Under the pieces are notes generated by a model that did no database searches, was not told the origin of the DNA, and was given only the letters and a program-made list of their open reading frames with translations. A stretch of 64,000 nt of DNA from Aspidapion aeneum (lineage: Eukaryota; Arthropoda; Insecta; Coleoptera; Brentidae), in contig OY755038.1 of assembly GCA_963576565.1 (NCBI GenBank), forward strand, positions 205,441,013 through 205,505,012. Reading direction: 5' to 3'. Position numbers and translations under genes: made by a program. Of this stretch, positions 32,238 through 44,455 are shown piece after piece. Every line of letters begins with the position of its first letter. Positions within the stretch are counted from its first letter, which is position 1.

Positions 32238-33978
32238 AACAAAACAATCCTTGGTTTCTTATGTTAAAAACAGACGAAGTTAGTTGTTAGATTGCGGCAA
32301 CACTGTGCACTGGTGTTGCACCACGTATTCTAAACCTTGCACTCAGAAACAGGGCGAGCGTTCAGAATACATTTTGATTCCGGGGAAACAAATGAGTGTA
32401 ATCTCCCGGAAACGTTCCGGGATCACTCCCCTTCCAGGACTTTGAAGAATGTTGCTCCTGGTGTTTATATTGCCACAACTTAACCTTGCCTGTTGTGGCG
32501 AGCCGCCGCTGTGTTAAAATGATTTTTATGCGTCATTTTGAGATTTTGAAATATTACATAAAATTGTCATTTCCTTATGAAATGACCCTGTATTTCCATA
32601 CACATTTTTTGTTATTATATTTAGTTTAAATTTTTTGCCTACGCGCAACACGTCACGTCATATTAAGTAATTCTAACCCTGATTTACAGAATTAAATATA
32701 AGTTGGAATATCCCATAAATCGAAAATAGAAAAATTATAGGCCCCCTCCAAAATAAGATGTAGCTTAAACATGGCTTGCTATTATATATCAAGAGGCGGC
32801 TTTTAAAAATTTTGCCTCGGCTTGGGTTATTTTTTTCCTCTAGCCTTTCTAGAATTAGCCTGCAAAAACATAGAATTTGGGATACCTTATACAGAGGACC
32901 GAAATATACACATAAAACTGGACCTGAAATTCTTGAAATCGCCGCCTTATAAAGCACCAACAATATTTAATTGGTTTGATATTTCTTTTAATAAATAAAG
33001 ATTATGTGCAGTGTTTTTGATTTTTAATGTGGGTGCGTAATATTCTATATTTTTTCTAGCCAACTAAACATAAAATATTTAAAAATAAAAAAAATACCCT
33101 TAGCTTTACATTTTGTCGTTTCTGCGAGAGCCATTTTAATTACGGCCTATTTAGCAGGACTGGAATTGACGGCGGACCGCATAAAGAAGAGCGGCAAAAA
33201 TTTACCAACCCTATTATTAAAGTTTTTTCTTCCTCGTGGACGTAAAGAGGTCGCGACGTTAGTTTACAGGATGATCCATATTGTCAGGAATGTAAATTAC
33301 CCTTGAGTGTGCCACTGTACAAAACCAACATGGAAAAACGAAAAGCGCAAAAGACGGTTTTGCATAGATAACAAAGTGGTTCCGCCTTCTTCCACAATAA
33401 TAACCGTCTAGGTGCCATCTACCACACAGCAGGTGGTTGATGCGTGAAAACTACTGAAAAGTGAAGAGTGGGAGTTGTACTGGTTAACCGTGAGGATAAA
33501 TCAAGTAGAGAAAGGGATTTCCCTTAAAGTGATTGGGTATTGAAAAACTGTGAGATTAGAAAGTGTTGTCTATAAAATATCATTTTATCTCTGTTTTTGT
33601 TTAGGTTGACTTGTTTAGCTCATTAGCTAGAATATAAAGTAAACTTTAGAATTATTACAAACACCATTGACTTGGTTCCTCCAAGCTCTTCAAAGTGGGG
33701 ATAATGAATTACTCCAACCTACCGTTAATAAAAACCCAAACTTTGAGGAGACAAGTTGGTAGTCACATTCTAAGTTTTGTTGAATTAAAACTAAAACCTC
33801 TAAAGTAATTCTCAGTAAAGAAACATAAGATTGTTTTATTTAAAAGATATTTGCAGTTTGTTATTTTGGTAAGTTAAATTATTATTTTATTATTTGGGCT
33901 TGTACCAATTTGTAAATTACAACAATGTTTTATTTTGTATCCATTAAAGAGATCTACAATATATCTATAGACATACAT
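32238..33978. other. No gene recognised
   Basis: A small GCAACAC...GTGTTGC hairpin lies near 32295-32317 and a CTCCCGGAAACGTTCCGGGA inverted pair near 32403-32422. A minus-strand frame at 32963-32673 has no recognisable domain. Confidence 0.45.
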
Positions 33979-34445
33979 TTAGCATAATTTAGTCTCATAA
34001 TCAAGCCAGTTTAAATGATAAAATCCTAAAAATTGTTTAATGCTCATCTTAAATTTACTGAATAACAAGTCCAGCATAACAAACGGAAGTACTGCCAATA
34101 GTTCGAAAGCTGGTAGGCTTTCATCGGAAAAGCGATCCTTTAAAGACATTATCAGAGGCTCCAAATAATGTATTAATAAAGATTTTTTCCAGTACTCTAC
34201 TGGGTTATTTGCTGTACCGTTCATACGTTTGTGCTGGATTCAGCTAAAATAGTGCTTATAATACTCTTTTAATGTGATTTTTATATTGCTACAAATTTAA
34301 ACTTTTAGATTGCCAGATACTGGCCACAGATTCCAAAAACGCAAAACTCTTTGCTGTCATAGGCACAGGGAAATACCGGCCTTGTTGAAGCACTGTAAAG
34401 CTGAAATGCCACCTTTTTAGCTGCAGAATTGCCGTCTTCTTATAG
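33979..34445 (-). pseudogene. hAT transposase fragment (52-kDa-repressor-like group)
   Basis: On the minus strand the sequence first shows DGNSAAKK and FQLYSAS near 34430-34390, then a frame-shifted stretch, and from 34224 a frame with NNPVEYWKKSLLIHYLEPLI and SLKDRFSDESLPAFELL. DGNSAAKA...FQLHSA and VEEYWRKSIFIPYLDxLI..L..RF are conserved blocks of hAT transposases related to the 52-kDa repressor of the inhibitor of PKR (P52rIPK). Stops and frameshifts separate the blocks and the C-terminal dimerisation region is missing. This is a different hAT lineage from the ZMYM1-like copies in this window. No ends or target duplication found. Confidence 0.65.
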
Positions 34446-36880
34446 TTTTTGAAGTCCTGCAAGGATGCTTAAAAAGATGTTTTTAAATACAACAATAACT
34501 TTGTATTTTAGAGACCACAAAGAGAGAAATATTTGGACCAATTCTTCGTAAAACTTCACGGAAAAACGAATTATATCCTTCACAGTATCACTACAGAATA
34601 TATCGTTAGGAATAAGTGTATCTGTTGTATAATATCGTTGCTTGATGATCAAACAACGATAATATTATGTAGATAGGAGTTAGTTTAAAGTTCTAACTGG
34701 ATTAATTGGGAAGTTATTAGATTAAACGCAAATTTTAGTGCCCGTGAATTTAAACATTAAACAATAGAAACAAAAACTTCTTTTTACCCAATTAGACACG
34801 AAAACTTGTTTGATTATTAAATTATTTTGAACATTTAGAAGGATGGGGGCAAATGCCACGATTGTCCGTCACCCCATCAGCATATATTTTATAAGGACGG
34901 AAAGTGCATCTCTTTCTAAACCATGCTGAGTAGAACCGACGTTTTCCTTCTTTGATTTTCCCTTAAACTTTGTCTTTGTTAAGTTTGTCGCGTCTCGTTT
35001 CGTAAAATATGTCATACATTCAATACAGACACTATTTTAAATGTACCAAGACATCCATAAATAATGCTTCGTACTAGTTTCATTTAAAATCTAATGTACC
35101 TAACTTGTTCTCTTCAGGACAACTATGTCATATTTTCATAAGGTTTTGGCGGCATTTCTTTACAAAGCAATAGTGCTATGAATGGTTAAATCAGACCTTT
35201 CCAGTTAGCCGTAAAGCACATTCTTCTCTATATTGTCCCCAAATTTTTTTTAATTAACATGTGTTTTCTACAGAACTTGGAATATATATATGACATATAT
35301 ATGAATTACATTTGTGGTGTATTTGTCCAAATGAGATAACCAGCAGTGTTAGTTAATTGATAATATATATTGTATTGTTTCAAAAAACATAAAGAGTGGA
35401 TATGAGTATACTTAAAAAATCACCATTTAATGGAATTCACCCTGTATAAGAAAGGAGAAAAAGCCTTTATAACTAATGCCCTGCCACAGACCGTGGCTTT
35501 CGTATTTTTCATAAGCCAACGCAAAATACTTATTAATTAGGAGGAAATATGGATTTTGCGGTCGGCCAGGCCCTGGTCGCCCGATTATGATGGGGAAGAG
35601 CGTTTTTGCCCTAATTCTTTATCGAGTAATCGGTTTTTAAGCCCCTCTCGCGATTTATTAGAGTTCTTTGCAGAAGCGGAGTTATGGACAACTTCGCAGC
35701 GAGTTTTGAATTATTTTGAAGGGGGTCTAAAGCAAAATATTTTGGCCGGTATTTATAACAGATAAATAGCGTCCAAATTTATGCGTATTATTTATTTTTT
35801 ATAAATAACTGTTAAGTAATGCTTGAATAATCATTAGATTATACAGGGTTATCCAGTTTTCTAGCCCTGTTTGTGGAAAGGCCTGTAAATATTATTATTT
35901 AAAATTTTGGCCGAGATCTAGTTTATTAAATATTTTGGCCGTTATTTGTAAAACAACGGTTAAATACCTAATGCATAAAAAAATATGTTGGAGGGTTGAA
36001 AGTTTTTTAACTCCTCTGGTATAGAGCAGTGCAATAATATTTTATTTAAATTGATTAGTCGTACTCTAAGGGTAAAGCCCCCCCCCCCAGGACCACTGAA
36101 TATTGACCCCAAAACATGAATTTTCACCAAAAATCCAGATTTAAATGTATCGATCTGCGCTCAAGCCCCCTCCAGGATCAATCACTGCATATCGTTCTGC
36201 ACACTAGCCCCTCCCCAGGATTAATTTCTGCATACGTCACTAATATTAAGCTTCGTACAGACTTCACGTTTGGACCAATCAAAATAAAACGGCGACCAGT
36301 CATTTGAATCTTGAAGGAAAATAAAACTGAAAGCATTTGTGAAAACAGCACAAACGTTTGATTGATTGATTGAAAATTCTTTATTTCAAGGATAGGTCAA
36401 TAACAAAACACACACAGTGAAATAGTGTCAAAAATTTGATATCTGATGGTATTTTTTTTTTTAATTTTTTCAAGCTTGTCTCTAATTTTAGCCGATTTGG
36501 TAGATTGTTGTACAGTGTTTTACAAAAATAACATGGAAACTTTGCAAAGTGTTAATTTATGGATTGGATATAAAAAAATCCAACGTTCTGGTGCTATAAG
36601 TGTGAGAATTATCAGTTTTAAAATATGCATCTTTGTTCTTAAACATAAAAATTAACGTTTCATAGATAAAAAGTCCCATCACCGTCATAATGTGGTTTTT
36701 TTAAAAACCCCTCTACAACTTTCTGTATATTTTATATTAAAAACATTAACGTATTATTAAAAACTATTCTTAACATTATTTTCTAGATAATAAAAACTTC
36801 TTCCAGCTGACTTGTTGCCTTAAATTAAAAGATAATGCCAAATCGACATTGTGATTAAAAGTTTGCAAAGTAAATATGTT
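34446..36880. other. No gene recognised; AT-rich
   Basis: The minus-strand frame at 34652-34440 may be upstream sequence of the hAT remnant. A 69-codon plus frame at 35556-35765 starts MRSARPWSPDYDGEE but matches nothing I know. A C-run at 36077-36088 with CCAGGA repeats to 36222 may be MITE debris. Confidence 0.4.
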
Positions 36881-37309
36881 TCAGAGAGCTGCGGTGTCAA
36901 GATATTTATCTATTTTGTTGAGTTTTGAACATAAGAAAATTATTTGTTGTTCCCATTTAAGGGACTCATGTATTTGAATCCCCAAAAATACTAAGCTGTT
37001 TTCAACGATAAAACTCGCGTTTGAAGATGTAACAATAGTTTCTGGAAAATTATTATTATTATTTGGAGTTCTAAACAATACTGTTTGTGTCTTTTTTTGG
37101 TTGAGAACTAGTTTATTTCCGGCAAACCAGTTATCTGTTCTCTCAAGAAAAGTATTTAATTGCTCCAGCAATTCTCGTAATGTTCCTGCACTTAACTGAA
37201 GATTTGTGTCATCTGCAAATTCGGTTATATATTCATTTTCATTATCAATAATTGTCGAAAAATTAAATGTCAGAAATAGCAAAGGTGACGCTATACTGCC
37301 TTGTCGCAA
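36881..37309 (-). pseudogene. LINE reverse transcriptase palm domain
   Basis: A 142-codon frame carries RQGSIASPLLFLTF (RT block with the SPLLF turn), EYITEFADDTNLQLSA with the catalytic FADD box, LNTFLERTDNWFAGNKLVLN and the thumb-proximal FLGIQIHESLKW. This spacing is typical of Jockey/CR1-type reverse transcriptases, where ADD holds the metal-binding aspartates. The frame joins upstream RT blocks through frameshifts and lacks the C-terminus, so it is a fossil. Confidence 0.85.
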
Positions 37310-38310
37310 ACCTACGTTACTTTCTTTTATTTCAGATTTAAAATTTTGACCAACCAGTTCTGTTAATTTCAGTTCTTTGTTTATTGTGCGCTTATAATAA
37401 TTCTAACCAATTTACTGTACTCCTTTTTATACCGTATTTTTCGATTTTAAATAGCAGTTACTTATGGCCTAGCCAGTCGTATGCTTTTGTTAACACAAGG
37501 AACATGCCTAGAACTATCTGGTTTTTCTAAAGTGCTTTTAAAATCTCACATGTAAACTAAAAAACTGCTGTTCCTATCGAGTTCTTTTTTTCAGCATTTT
37601 CTGTAAAAAAGTTTTCATTTTTCATGAAAGCCAAAGCTCTACTACAAAATGTGGTTTCGAAAAACGTAGAAAAATACGGTAACAAACTAATAGGCCAAAA
37701 GTTTTCTCTGAGACTACTGTTTCATCTTTTGTGCAAAGGAGCAACCTTTAGATTGATTGGAAAAATACCAAATTTGTTAACAATATGAGCTAATAAATTA
37801 TATATTTTATAAACAGAAAATGTGATGATACTAATGGGAATTTCGTCGTCCCCACTGCTGTTTTTATTTTTTAAGTTTTTTGATATTTTCAGCATTTTAT
37901 TTGGTTACTTTTGAAAGGTAGATCGATTAATTATCGCACCCTTTTACGTTAAACTCGAATGGGATATTTTTAGTTTGTTTCTGTAAGTCTGGAATTGCCA
38001 TAATTAGGTAATTGTTGTTATCTGAGGCACCCCTTGTGGATCTCCCTCAAATTTAATGTCTTTTGATTTTTTATGTTTGCCTAGAATTTCATTGCAGATA
38101 GACCATATCTTATTTTTATTTTTACTGTTTTCAACTTTGTTTTTGTATAATTTTGATTTTGCTATGTTCATTGTTCATAGAAATGTTCATATCTGTACAA
38201 ACACGAAGGTTTACAAAGCAACTAACAGAATTAAATTCAAGATATTATCTTTTTTATTTAAGATGTTTTTTTCTGTATTTGTTTGTCGAGTCACATTCGC
38301 TATCCTTTGA
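36881..38310 (-). mobile_element. LINE (Jockey/CR1-like) remnant
   Basis: Minus-strand blocks in order: NKNKIWSICNEILGKHKKS (~38130), NLKNKNSSGDDEIPISI and GIFPINLKVAPLHK (RT fingers, ~37860-37720), FWPISLLPYFSTFFE, LTKAYDWLGHK (~37480), then GLRQGSIASPLLFL and FADD (37309-36881). These are the ordered RT blocks of a non-LTR retrotransposon. Several frameshifts occur and the endonuclease and 3' end are missing. Confidence 0.82.
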
Positions 38311-38696
38311 GCTATTACCCTCATATTCATTCAACGAGATATATTACCTACCTTGGGGATATCTCAAACGTCAAATCAATGTAAATATAAAGCAAAAGAA
38401 ATAAAAAAGCCCTTTGGACATTCTCTTTAAGTCACTGACCCAAACTTTTTTGCAAAACGTTGCTCTGGCGATACCCTTATTCCCATAACATGGTTCTATT
38501 TTCCATGTCATGCTTTCATCTCAATTTAAAATACACTTCGCTTTGTCAGAGAATAGCTATTTTTCTAAAAAGTACCTAAAATCGATTTTTCTGCACGCAA
38601 ATATCGTTGACATAACGACGCGTAGTGAGTTCTGTCAAGCATTTAATTGCGAAAACAATAGGTTTTTGCCAGTGTTAGGAAAAATTGTTTAGTTAA

Positions 38697-39082
38697 CCCA
38701 TTTTGGGCCGTTGATGCGTATACGCAACACTACAGTAATATTTTTTTTTGAAAAATAGGAACCTATTTGGCATGAGATATAGACAAATCCCACTTATGTA
38801 AGGTTAGACAAACGTAATCAAATTGGATTTAGAAGATTTTTTTGTTTCCATCTGCCTGAAAATTTTTTGAAAAACCTCAAATTTTCTTATTTTGGCTTGA
38901 AAATTTTCAAAATTCAAAAAAGCACAAGTATATTTGTATTTCCAAAGATATAGTACTTTTATCTTACTAAGTAAACTTTGAGTAACAATATTAAACGGAA
39001 AACTTATGTTTATTTGTAGCAGGTTTTTTTTAATTACGTGATAAATTATAGTGTTGCGTTTACGCATCAACGGCCTAAAGGG
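38697..39082. mobile_element. piggyBac MITE, left copy, TTAA on both sides
   Basis: Flanked by TTAA at 38693-38696 and 39083-39086. The ends CCCATTTTGGGCCGTTGATG and, inverted, CCCTTTAGGCCGTTGATGCG are near-identical in the GGCCGTTGATGCGTA part. Next comes ACGCAACACTA on each side. There is no intact frame. Confidence 0.9.
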
Positions 39083-39500
39083 TTAAGTGAAATTGCCGAA
39101 AACATTCGGCGTGCAAATATATTGTGGAACGCTCTCAAATGTAAATCATTTGACTTTTGCACAGCCGACATCTTCTTCTGGAGTCAGTTTTGCTTATGAC
39201 GTTTCCCATCAGATCACCTCTCATATCAGTGGGCGACTTTATCGGAAGTGTTCTAGCAACAAAATTCTTTGTTTTGAGCATTTGCAATGCAATAAATAAT
39301 TTGAAATACAGCTGCGACATCTTATTCTGGTTTACGGTATTGTAAAGTTTTCAGGCCTTCACAAGCGAACTGTCAATAATATTTATAAAAAGTGGCCACC
39401 ACCATTTTTTGCCCATTACTTTGATTCTGTTTGCAACTCCATTGTCGTGTAAATCTACGCCTCCCATATATTTATTATATGCTGATATTACCGCTGGTTG
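39083..39500 (-). pseudogene. piggyBac transposase C-terminus (left arm)
   Basis: Minus strand from the palindrome centre: QPAVISAYNKYMGGVDLHDN, the conserved YNxxMGGVDxxD block at the end of the piggyBac catalytic region, then KWWPLFINIIDSS-like, MSQLYFKLFIALQML, and a reduced cysteine tail RRCRLCK. The right arm is its inverse twin. Here the GGVD block is better kept, while the terminal cysteine-rich domain is shortened by a stop after KSQMIYI. All upstream catalytic domain is missing, so it is dead. Confidence 0.85.
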
Positions 39501-39534
39501 TGAAATAAAAATTCAAAAAAAAAGTTTCAATTCC

Positions 39535-39963
39535 CAACCAGCGGTAATATAAGCATATAATAAATATATGGAAGGCGTAAAGTTACACGATAATGGAGTT
39601 GCAACCTATAGAATCAAAGTAATGGGTAAAAAATGATGGTGGCCACTTTTTATAAATGTTATTGACAGTTCGCTTGTAAACGCCTGGAAACTCTTTAATA
39701 CCGTAAACCAGAATAAGATGTCGCAGCTGGATTTCAAATCATTTATTGCATTGCGAATGCTCAAAACAAAGAATTTTGTTGCTAGGGCACTTCCGATAAA
39801 TCCGCCCACTGATATGAGAGGTGATCTGATGGGACACGTCACAAGCAAAACTGACTCCAGAAGAAGATGTTGGGTGTGCAAAAGTCAAACGATTTACATT
39901 TGTGAGCGTTGCACAGTTTATCTGCACGCCGACTGTTTTCGGCAATTTCGCTTAACCCTTTAG
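39535..39963 (+). pseudogene. piggyBac transposase C-terminus (right arm)
   Basis: From the palindrome centre the plus strand encodes AYNKYMEGVKLHDNGVA, VMGKK, a stop (TGA where TGG is expected), WWPLFINVIDSSLVNAWKLF, then MSQLDFKSFIALRML and RRRCWVCKSQTIYICERCTV followed by LHADCFRQF. The C-x-x-C, C-x-x-C, H-x3-C pattern is the cysteine-rich C-terminal domain that piggyBac transposases use to bind the element ends. The natural stop has been lost: the frame reads LTL-stop from the TTAA and first bases of the adjoining MITE. The catalytic aspartates upstream are absent. Confidence 0.9.
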
Positions 39964-40345
39964 GCCGTTGATGCGTAAATGCTACACTATAATTTATGAC
40001 GTATTTAAAAAAAAACCTGCTACAAATAAATATAAGTTTTCCATTTCATATTGTTACTAAAAGTTTATTTGATAAGATAAAAGTGCAATATCTTTGGAAA
40101 TATAAATATAATTGTGCTTTTTTGAATTTTGAAAATTTTGGAGCCAAAAGAAGAAAAGATGAAGTTTTTCAAAAATTTTTCAGGCAGACGGAAACAAGAA
40201 AAATCTTTTAAATCCAATTTGATTACCTTTGTCTAACCTTACATAAGTGAGATTTTTCTATATCTCATGCCAAAAAGGTTCCTATTTTTGCAAAAAAAAA
40301 TATTACTTTAGTGTTGCGTATACGCATCAACGGCCCAAAATACGA
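39956..40345. mobile_element. piggyBac MITE, right copy, TTAA on both sides
   Basis: Inverse twin of 38697-39082. TTAA precedes it at 39952-39955 and follows at 40346-40349. Starts CCCTTTAGGCCGTTGATGCG; the far end ACGCATCAACGGCCCAAAAT has a slightly altered last five bases. Confidence 0.87.
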
Positions 40346-40349
40346 TTAA

Positions 40350-40767
40350 AACGCTATGTCTTTTTCTTTTTTGGTATAAAAATTGACATTATTAAAAATA
40401 TATGTACCAGATTGTAAATATAGAATATTGTTGTTTTCGAATAAAGGAAAAAAATACTACATACTAATTTTTCCTTACACAGTTACATTTTCCCTAAAAT
40501 GCTTAGTTTTTTTGAAAACTGAGTAAAACCTAAAAAACATAATTTTTTATCGTGATCTTAAAAAGTAACCCTCACTTATGGACGGCAATCAAGTGCTAAC
40601 CGTAGACTTGTCCCACTTCGATGATACATCGTTTAAAACATAATTAATTTTTTTATAAAAAAGTTAGTTACACACTTTCTGTAAAATGCTTACCATTTGA
40701 GAAAATTACATAAAACTTAGTAATTTCGGTTTATTTTGCATATACCAAGGAAATACATAAGAAACGG
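40350..40767. other. No gene recognised
   Basis: AT-rich, nothing seen. Confidence 0.5.
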
Positions 40768-41100
40768 GTGTACTGCTAACACTTTGTATCTCAGCAAGAG
40801 TACTACCCAGAGAACTCGGTGATGTCTTATTTTATAGAATATTAGTTGGTCTTTATTTTAGAAACAGATTTTCTCAAAAATAAGTAGTTTTAAAGTTAAA
40901 GGCCACTAAATAAAATATTGGTCAAAATCCAAAATGGCGGCGAAATATTTAGCGTCATAGCGTTTATTCTAAAATGTACAGAGACCACGTAATTTAAAAT
41001 AAAACCTCGCCTCACCCCCAAGGTCGAAAACTCAATTTTTTTTTAGAACTTCAATGTGAACAACATATGTCAACATCTTGACTACACCACCCTTTTTTTC
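40768..41100 (+). repeat. Interspersed repeat E, copy 2
   Basis: Counterpart of 11025-11475, shorter because it lacks the AAACGTTTTCTTAGG section; shares AAAATGGCGGCGAAAT and CAACATATGTCAACATC. Confidence 0.78.
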
Positions 41101-41139
41101 GCTTTAATGACTGGCCTAATATTGATGCTATGCTTTGTT

Positions 41140-41420
41140 TAATAGTTAACATATTTTCAGTTATTCAACTGTCAAAAAACTGTCATTATCACTAATGGAT
41201 TTTGACCCAAATCTAATCAGCAGTATCGAACACTATTTTACGTAAAAATTTTATAAAAATCGGTTTAGCGGTTAAGGAGCTATCGTGTTACCGACAGACA
41301 TACACACAGACAGACGTCGTTATTGTTAAGATAGGTCCAAAGACACTCACATAACATATTTTCCGCGTTATCTGAAAAAAAATGTTTTGTCGCAAACCTT
41401 CTGTAGCCATAGCTGCCAGG
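41140..41420 (+). repeat. Interspersed repeat A, copy
   Basis: GTCAAAAAACTGTCATTATC, GGTTTAGCGGTTAAGGAGCT, TATCGTGTTACCGACAGACA, CACACAGACAGACGTC and AGCTGCCAGGTAAAAAT identify it. Confidence 0.82.
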
Positions 41421-42411
41421 TAAAAATTAAGTTTTTTTAAATTTGTCTTTAACATCTTATTACACTATAGCAACCAAGGCCTTTCATAGGCAATGTGGTA
41501 AATAAAAACTTCAAATATATGTTTTTCAAAATTTTACATCGACGGTGCGGATAAACTCTTGCTGCACGGAGCGGAAATTTTTTTAAATCATGCGGAAACT
41601 CGGACTTTTTGTATTAAAAATAATGTGCGCGTACTTGGCTTTTTTCACATGAAATCATTTTGATATGATTTCACTTCTTTTTTAAAGGATTTAGATAATA
41701 TTGAAGTTTTAAAGTAGTTTAAAACTTTTGTGATGTCTTCTTTTGATAGCATTTACCTTTTTTAATTTTCCTTTTGAAAAGAATAAATTTCTATTTCTAT
41801 TAATTTGATCAATAATATTACCCAATTTAATGCAATTCTATCCCTGGTAAGCATGTGAATTTTAAAAACTTTTTATTTGTAATGATTTCAACAGTTTTTA
41901 TTCGAACAAATTGGATAAAATTTTCTGCAGTATACTTATCCCACTTTAAAAAAGCAGCGCACATCAATAATAAAGCTTCCGACAAGCGAATAAATATAAC
42001 CGACTCTCGCACAGTGGGGCAGAAGCACAAAAAGATGCGATAATGTCCCACAGTGCAATGGATGTATTCCTTTGTAGTCAGGAATGTTTAAAATGACTTA
42101 GTGATCCAAAATAAAAAAAAAGTGACCTCGAGCTGTTAGTCGAGGTATAAGTGGAATAAGCTTCAAAATATTTCCTAAAATACTATGTACGACGGCAATG
42201 TTTACAAAATATTATATTATGTTGTCGACCCTACAGAAACAGAAAGATTAAGTTTGCCCCCTCTCCAAAATTGAAAACACCTAACCCCCCCCCCCAAAAA
42301 AAAACTTTACAGATCCGACATAAAATTTTGCACACTTTTCTTCTGACTGACTTTCGCCATTTTTAAAACGACTTGACAGAAGCTTTAAATGACGTCTATA
42401 AGGTATCCCGA
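41421..42411. other. No gene recognised; foldback-end fragment at ~41630-41680
   Basis: TACTTGGCTTTTTTCACATG belongs to the 8005-8376 foldback family. A C-run at 42284-42295 may be MITE debris. Confidence 0.45.
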
Positions 42412-42510
42412 AGCTAAGATTTTTCTAGATATTTTCCATATTTTCATGAATACAAACATAACACAGCCGTCACGGGCCCATCCCGAGACATTTTTTTATA
42501 TACGCCACTG
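42412..42510. mobile_element. hAT MITE (CAGTGGCGTATATA family), half copy
   Basis: Reversed, it begins CAGTGGCGTATATAAAAAAA and continues with the TTCATGAAAATATGGAAAAT block of the 31749-31948 element; the other end is missing. Confidence 0.7.
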
Positions 42511-42689
42511 GAAGCTTTCTTTGTTTATAAATAAACATGTTTATATATTATACAAACCAAAACAAAAAATCATTTAACTATATTAATAAATCAAATAATG
42601 AGTTAAAAAAAAGATCGGTCTGAGAGTGTAAAATTAACGTACAAACCTCGTTATAAAAGAATATTTTGATCCTTTAACGAATTGTAGCT

Positions 42690-43035
42690 TTCGCTACGCT
42701 CGTACTAAAAACTTTTTACCTTGAAATAAAAAGTGTCACTTTTATCCCCAGTATATATTATAAGAATAGAGCCCTCCTTAATCCTTATTTTAGCGATAAA
42801 ACTGTCACTTTTTATACTTAAAATTGAAAATAAAGTAGTTGAAAACCACATAATTATATTTATAATTTAATTTTAGGGCAGAAAAATCCAAAATTTTAAA
42901 AAATATCTCCTAAAATTCGAATTTAGTGTCTTGTTAGCTTTTGGCCAATTATATACCTCGCTACGCTCAGGCTACAAACTTTATGCCTCGGGATAAGGTG
43001 TGACTTTTATTCCTTAATATATAATGAGTATAATA
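42690..43035 (+). repeat. Diverged direct repeat, ~265 bp apart
   Basis: TTTCGCTACGCTCGTACTAA...AAAAAGTGTCACTTTTATCC (42690-42770) recurs as ACCTCGCTACGCTCAGGCTA...AAGGTGTGACTTTTATTCC (42956-43035). Confidence 0.65.
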
Positions 43036-43040
43036 ATACT

Positions 43041-44455
43041 ATGTGTAGATGTATATGTATGTAGTACTTTATATTTTAAATATCTGTACTACAATTTAAA
43101 CACATATTTCGCTAAGTTTGGAGAAAAATGTTAATATTTAAAAATTAATTCCGGCCTTATTGGCAAAAACTAGCAGCTAAATGTGGCATCATTTTAAAAA
43201 GGAAGGTTTAATAAAAAATGACATGTTAAAACTGGCCCGCGACAGATTAAAGAAAATAATAAATATTTGAAAAATTTTACAAAAATGACAGTTTGAAGAA
43301 AAACAACAAAAAATTTTGCATTTTTTTTATACGAGAATAATGTACTCAGCATAGTGATTATCTGATATAATTAAAATTATTTTAACCAAATTTGATCAAC
43401 ATTAAAAATTGTGGCAAAGTTGATTCATTTGTGTTCTTAAAACAACTACGCAACGTCAGTTTTCAAAACACGCTAATTTTGACAAGGTGTTTTATTCATT
43501 GTTTGACGTTTGACTATCTGAAGCTAACTTTCTATGGTAAAGCGATTATTAATAAATAGTTTTCAGTAAAAATATCTCCCATATTAGATAAATGAGTTCT
43601 GCACTAAATCGCATGTTTTCTTGATTTTGTCCCTCTGTGTGTCGGCGGCTTTGCGTGCGGCTTTTAGTTATAGTTGAGTTAAAAATGGAAACAACCACAC
43701 ACTACCGTACCCCCAGAATTTCCATAAGCTCCCACAATTTTTTTTACAACGGCTTATTTGTTCATTGACATACTGTACACAAAAAATGTTACAAAATAAG
43801 ACAAATTGCATGAATCGGTTAAAAACAAAAACTGTTTTGCTGTGCACAGTTCCAGCACTCTGCTTTCTCTTATTATAAGATATATTTGCTTCATTTAAAG
43901 AAAATCAAATATTAACTTATGGAGTATGCTTATGTGCTAGAAATGTGTCCCATCCGTCATGGATCCATTTATTTTTAAAATTTTTGTCACAAGAAGAAAA
44001 AGCCAGCAATGCACATAAATACAAATCTAACAATACTTGTTTTTTTTACTTTTACTTTTTTAATTGCTTGTACATGCATTTAAAGAAAAATACATTTTAG
44101 TTTGTTCAGTAGGCTAACGCTCCCACAAAAGTTATAATAGTATGTCCGTTGACTAGATTGAGTTGACGAAAATTTGTTCAGTTCCTAGTATACTTCGGAA
44201 ATAAAGTTAGCTACAAACGAACCGTTATTCCCAACACAGTTTGATACATTCTTTTGAATTATTTATTGAGTCCGCTCGTGCAAGTAACCTGGACCGCATA
44301 AAGTTAGCCTGGAAGACCGATTTTATGCTAAACGTATTCAGAGTTTAGATATTTTATCTTTTTCGCATAATATATTCCTAGTATAGTGCAGAGACTACAT
44401 AGTTCAACATCTCCATAACGTATAAACACCTACTATACCTGAAACTGGATGGGTA
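43041..44455. other. No gene recognised; repeat A end at 43940-43972
   Basis: CATCCGTCATGGATCCATTT near 43948 is the terminal motif of repeat A. The rest is unassigned. Confidence 0.5.

Larger units (their letters stand above)
38693..40349. repeat. Large palindrome of piggyBac pieces (arms ~800 bp)
   Basis: The left half (38700-39500) is the reverse complement of the right half (39535-40341) with scattered differences; the centre is a ~34-nt A/T-rich spacer flanked by ACCGCTGGTTG/CAACCAGCGGT. Each arm holds one piggyBac MITE on the outside and one piggyBac transposase C-terminal piece on the inside, joined at TTAA. The two arms must derive from one another. Confidence 0.93.

Noticed and set aside
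32403..32422. CTCCCGGAAACGTTCCGGGA as an LTR or regulatory palindrome
   Set aside because: Short inverted pair alone, with no paired LTR, primer-binding site or adjacent gene.
35556..35765. 69-codon frame starting MRSARPWSPDYDGEE
   Set aside because: No paralogue, domain or splice context that I can see; could be an exon but unsupported.
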